From NCBI GenBank assembly GCA_002438625.1, contig DJPS01000019.1, positions 1 through 13,792 of the forward strand: 13,792 nucleotides of DNA, written 5' to 3'. The notes under the pieces were generated by a model. It was not told the origin of the DNA, did not search any database, and was given only the letters and a program-made list of their open reading frames with translations. Below, in pieces: positions 13,117-13,792 of this stretch (the stretch's first letter is position 1; each line of letters starts with the position of its first letter). The stretch is from Christensenella sp. UBA6406 (lineage in GTDB: Bacteria; Bacillota; Clostridia; Christensenellales; UBA1242). A program made the position numbers and the translations under genes.

Positions 13117-13141
13117 AAAAAAATGCGATTTTAACATCGCA
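13117..13141 (-). terminator. Terminator insulating the right end
   Basis: The stem TGCGAT/ATCGCA (13124-13129, 13136-13141), read on the minus strand, is followed by T7 (complement of 13117-13123). There is no gene between it and the right end. It would stop minus-strand transcripts entering from the flank, or from the integrase side when the element is circular, before they reach rep. Confidence 0.65.
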
Positions 13142-13213
13142 AGAAACGAAAAATATTTAATGTTTTGATATGATATTGAATGCTAAAAAACTTATTTAAT
13201 AAAGACCATTCAA

Positions 13214-13220
13214 CTCCTAA
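13214..13220. other. attR core (7-bp crossover repeat)
   Basis: CTCCTAA, identical to 17-23. It is preceded by element sequence (ACCATTCAA) and followed by the host anticodon-stem strand GGTGG. The predicted attP of the circle would read ATTCAA-CTCCTAA-TATACC. Confidence 0.8.
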
Positions 13221-13260
13221 GGTGGGTTTGTCGGAAGTTCGAATCTTCTCTGGGACACCA
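13221..13260 (+). pseudogene. 3' part of the disrupted host tRNA-Arg(CCU)
   Basis: GGTGG (13221-13225) pairs with CCACC at 12-16. Then follow a 7-nt variable region, T-stem GGAAG/CTTCT with loop TTCGAAT (13233-13249), acceptor strand CTGGGAC (13250-13256), discriminator A and CCA. The 5' side directly upstream is element DNA with no pairing acceptor or anticodon strand. The acceptor strand does not pair with the element tRNA either, so this is the orphaned half of the gene that begins before base 1. Confidence 0.85.
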
Positions 13261-13263
13261 AAT

Positions 13264-13285
13264 CCACCATTATCGGTGGTTTTTT
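13264..13285 (+). terminator. Host tRNA terminator
   Basis: The stem CCACC/GGTGG (13264-13268, 13275-13279) with a 6-base loop and T6. It lies 4 bases after the tRNA CCA, and so belongs to the original host tRNA gene. Confidence 0.7.
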
Positions 13286-13346
13286 ATTGCTAATATATTA
13301 GCGATTTCATAAAAATTTTTGTGATTATTGCTAATATATTAGCAAT
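13286..13346. repeat. Two 20-bp palindromes in direct repeat
   Basis: ATTGCTAATATATTAGCGAT (13286-13305) and ATTGCTAATATATTAGCAAT (13327-13346) differ at one base. The second is a perfect palindrome and the first nearly so. They lie outside this element, between the host tRNA terminator and the end of the second integrase gene. They may be operator, arm-type or recombination sites of the neighbouring element. Confidence 0.7.
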
Positions 13347-13353
13347 TTGAAAT

Positions 13354-13389
13354 AAAAAAGTCCCTAAGAGATTTTTAGTCTCCTAGGGG
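13354..13389 (-). terminator. Terminator of the second integrase
   Basis: The stem 13361-13371/13379-13389 (CCCTA/TAGGG and GAGA/TCTC) is followed on the minus strand by T6 (complement of 13354-13359). It is 8 bases past the integrase stop. Confidence 0.75.
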
Positions 13390-13396
13390 AATTATG

Positions 13397-13792
13397 TTAT
13401 TCAAATATTTTATCTAATATAGTGCTTGCTTTTTTATCGCTTGATTTTAGGAAGTGGGAATAAATATCACTTGTGGTTGATGTTTGGCTGTGACCAACAC
13501 GTCCAGCAACTGTCTTTATGTCTATACCCGCCATTAGTTGCAAGGATATATTTGTATGTCTTAACGAATGCAGTGTTACTTTTGTTAAGTTTGCTTGTTT
13601 TAATATCTTTCTTAACCATGTTATGAAGATGCTTGGACTGTATGGCATTAAGGTATCTTTTTTGAACAATGCATCTTTAAACTTTGGGTCAATGAAGTAA
13701 GGTCTATGCTCGTCCCACCAAATTTTATATTCTTTTAATTGTTCCGCTAGAGTTGTTGGAATGCTTATTTCTCGCTTTGAGCTTTCGGTTTT
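13397..13792 (-). CDS. Second tyrosine recombinase, C-terminal part (runs off window)
   Basis: The frame is open to the window edge, giving about 131 C-terminal residues, so the gene is partial only because of the window. Visible are KTESSKREI (beta-hairpin lysine), HSLRHT (H and R), VGH and the tyrosine in IYSHFL, all expected of an active enzyme. It is clearly different from the 339-1757 integrase. It has the same layout of tRNA 3' end, terminator, then convergent integrase, so it should belong to another element lodged at the same tRNA-Arg gene. The N-terminal half cannot be judged. Confidence 0.88.
   Translation of the reverse strand, partial: KTESSKREISIPTTLAEQLKEYKIWWDEHRPYFIDPKFKDALFKKDTLMPYSPSIFITWLRKILKQANLTKVTLHSLRHTNISLQLMAGIDIKTVAGRVGHSQTSTTSDIYSHFLKSSDKKASTILDKIFE

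Larger units (their letters stand above)
24..13220. mobile_element. Integrative element split into host tRNA-Arg(CCU)
   Basis: Seen: the two parts of one tRNA-Arg(CCU) gene lie at 1-23 and 13221-13260, and the 7-base loop CTCCTAA is present at both junctions. The left junction reads CCACC-CTCCTAA-TATACC and the right reads TTCAA-CTCCTAA-GGTGG. Joining them restores a perfect CCACC/GGTGG anticodon stem. Inside are an integrase and excisionase at the left end, a replication initiator and primase-helicase at the right end, and accessory genes between. No relaxase, conjugation, capsid or terminase gene is recognisable. Inference: a non-conjugative integrative replicon or phage satellite of about 13.2 kb. 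The exact end is ambiguous within the 7-base repeat. Confidence 0.88.

Noticed and set aside
13201..13260. A complete tRNA at the right end
   Set aside because: Upstream of the loop there is no strand pairing with GGTGG or with the acceptor CTGGGAC; only the 3' part is present.
1..13792. CRISPR array, rRNA, insertion sequence or retron
   Set aside because: No regularly spaced identical repeats, no transposase or reverse transcriptase motif (such as xxDD) and no rRNA-like stretch is visible.

Overview
The window is AT-rich bacterial DNA with strong AAGGAG-type ribosome binding sites, short intergenic gaps and intrinsic terminators. This suits a low-GC Firmicute/Clostridia-like or Erysipelotrichia-like host. 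The species cannot be named from the sequence. It holds almost exactly one integrated mobile element of about 13.2 kb (about 24-13220), plus a few bases of left flank and about 570 bases of right flank.

Ends. Bases 1-23 are the 5' part of a host tRNA-Arg(CCU) gene: D-stem GAGC, anticodon-stem strand CCACC, loop CTCCTAA. Bases 13221-13260 are its missing 3' part: GGTGG stem strand, T-arm, acceptor strand and CCA. The 7-base anticodon loop CTCCTAA occurs at both ends (17-23 and 13214-13220). The element therefore went into the anticodon loop and split the host tRNA gene without rebuilding it. Just inside the left end it carries a complete, unrelated tRNA-Arg(CCU) gene (216-290) with its own consensus promoter (158-186) and terminator (296-332). 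This looks like a replacement for the gene it breaks.

Layout, left to right: attP arm-like repeats; replacement tRNA; tyrosine integrase and excisionase (339-1951, minus); divergent XRE-like regulator (2305-2985, plus); small unknown gene (3022-3360, minus). Next is a three-gene minus operon (3503-4921): a DnaB/RecA-fold protein with a destroyed Walker A motif, a stand-alone FtsK-gamma-like winged helix, and a three-helix membrane protein with a zinc ribbon. An XRE regulator follows (5093-5413, plus). Then comes a three-gene minus operon with the look of a defence or accessory module (5450-8468), which includes a PD-(D/E)XK nuclease. Two tandem paralogous XRE mini-regulators (8583-9076, minus) lie divergent to a SLOG-family gene (9200-9667, plus). 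The replication module fills the right part: small gene 9674-9874, primase-helicase 9955-11859, a candidate origin with repeats 11860-12101, and replication initiator 12102-12992, all minus.

How it works together. Integrase and excisionase move the element. Initiator plus primase-helicase would replicate the excised circle. Several XRE proteins with nearby inverted repeats would control the modules. No relaxase, type IV secretion, capsid, portal or terminase gene is visible, so the element is not self-transmissible by any route seen here. A phage satellite or a non-conjugative integrative replicon are the best fits. To the right, beyond the split tRNA, lies the 3' end of a second, different integrase (from 13397 past the window end), so this tRNA locus seems to be an integration hot spot or tandem array.
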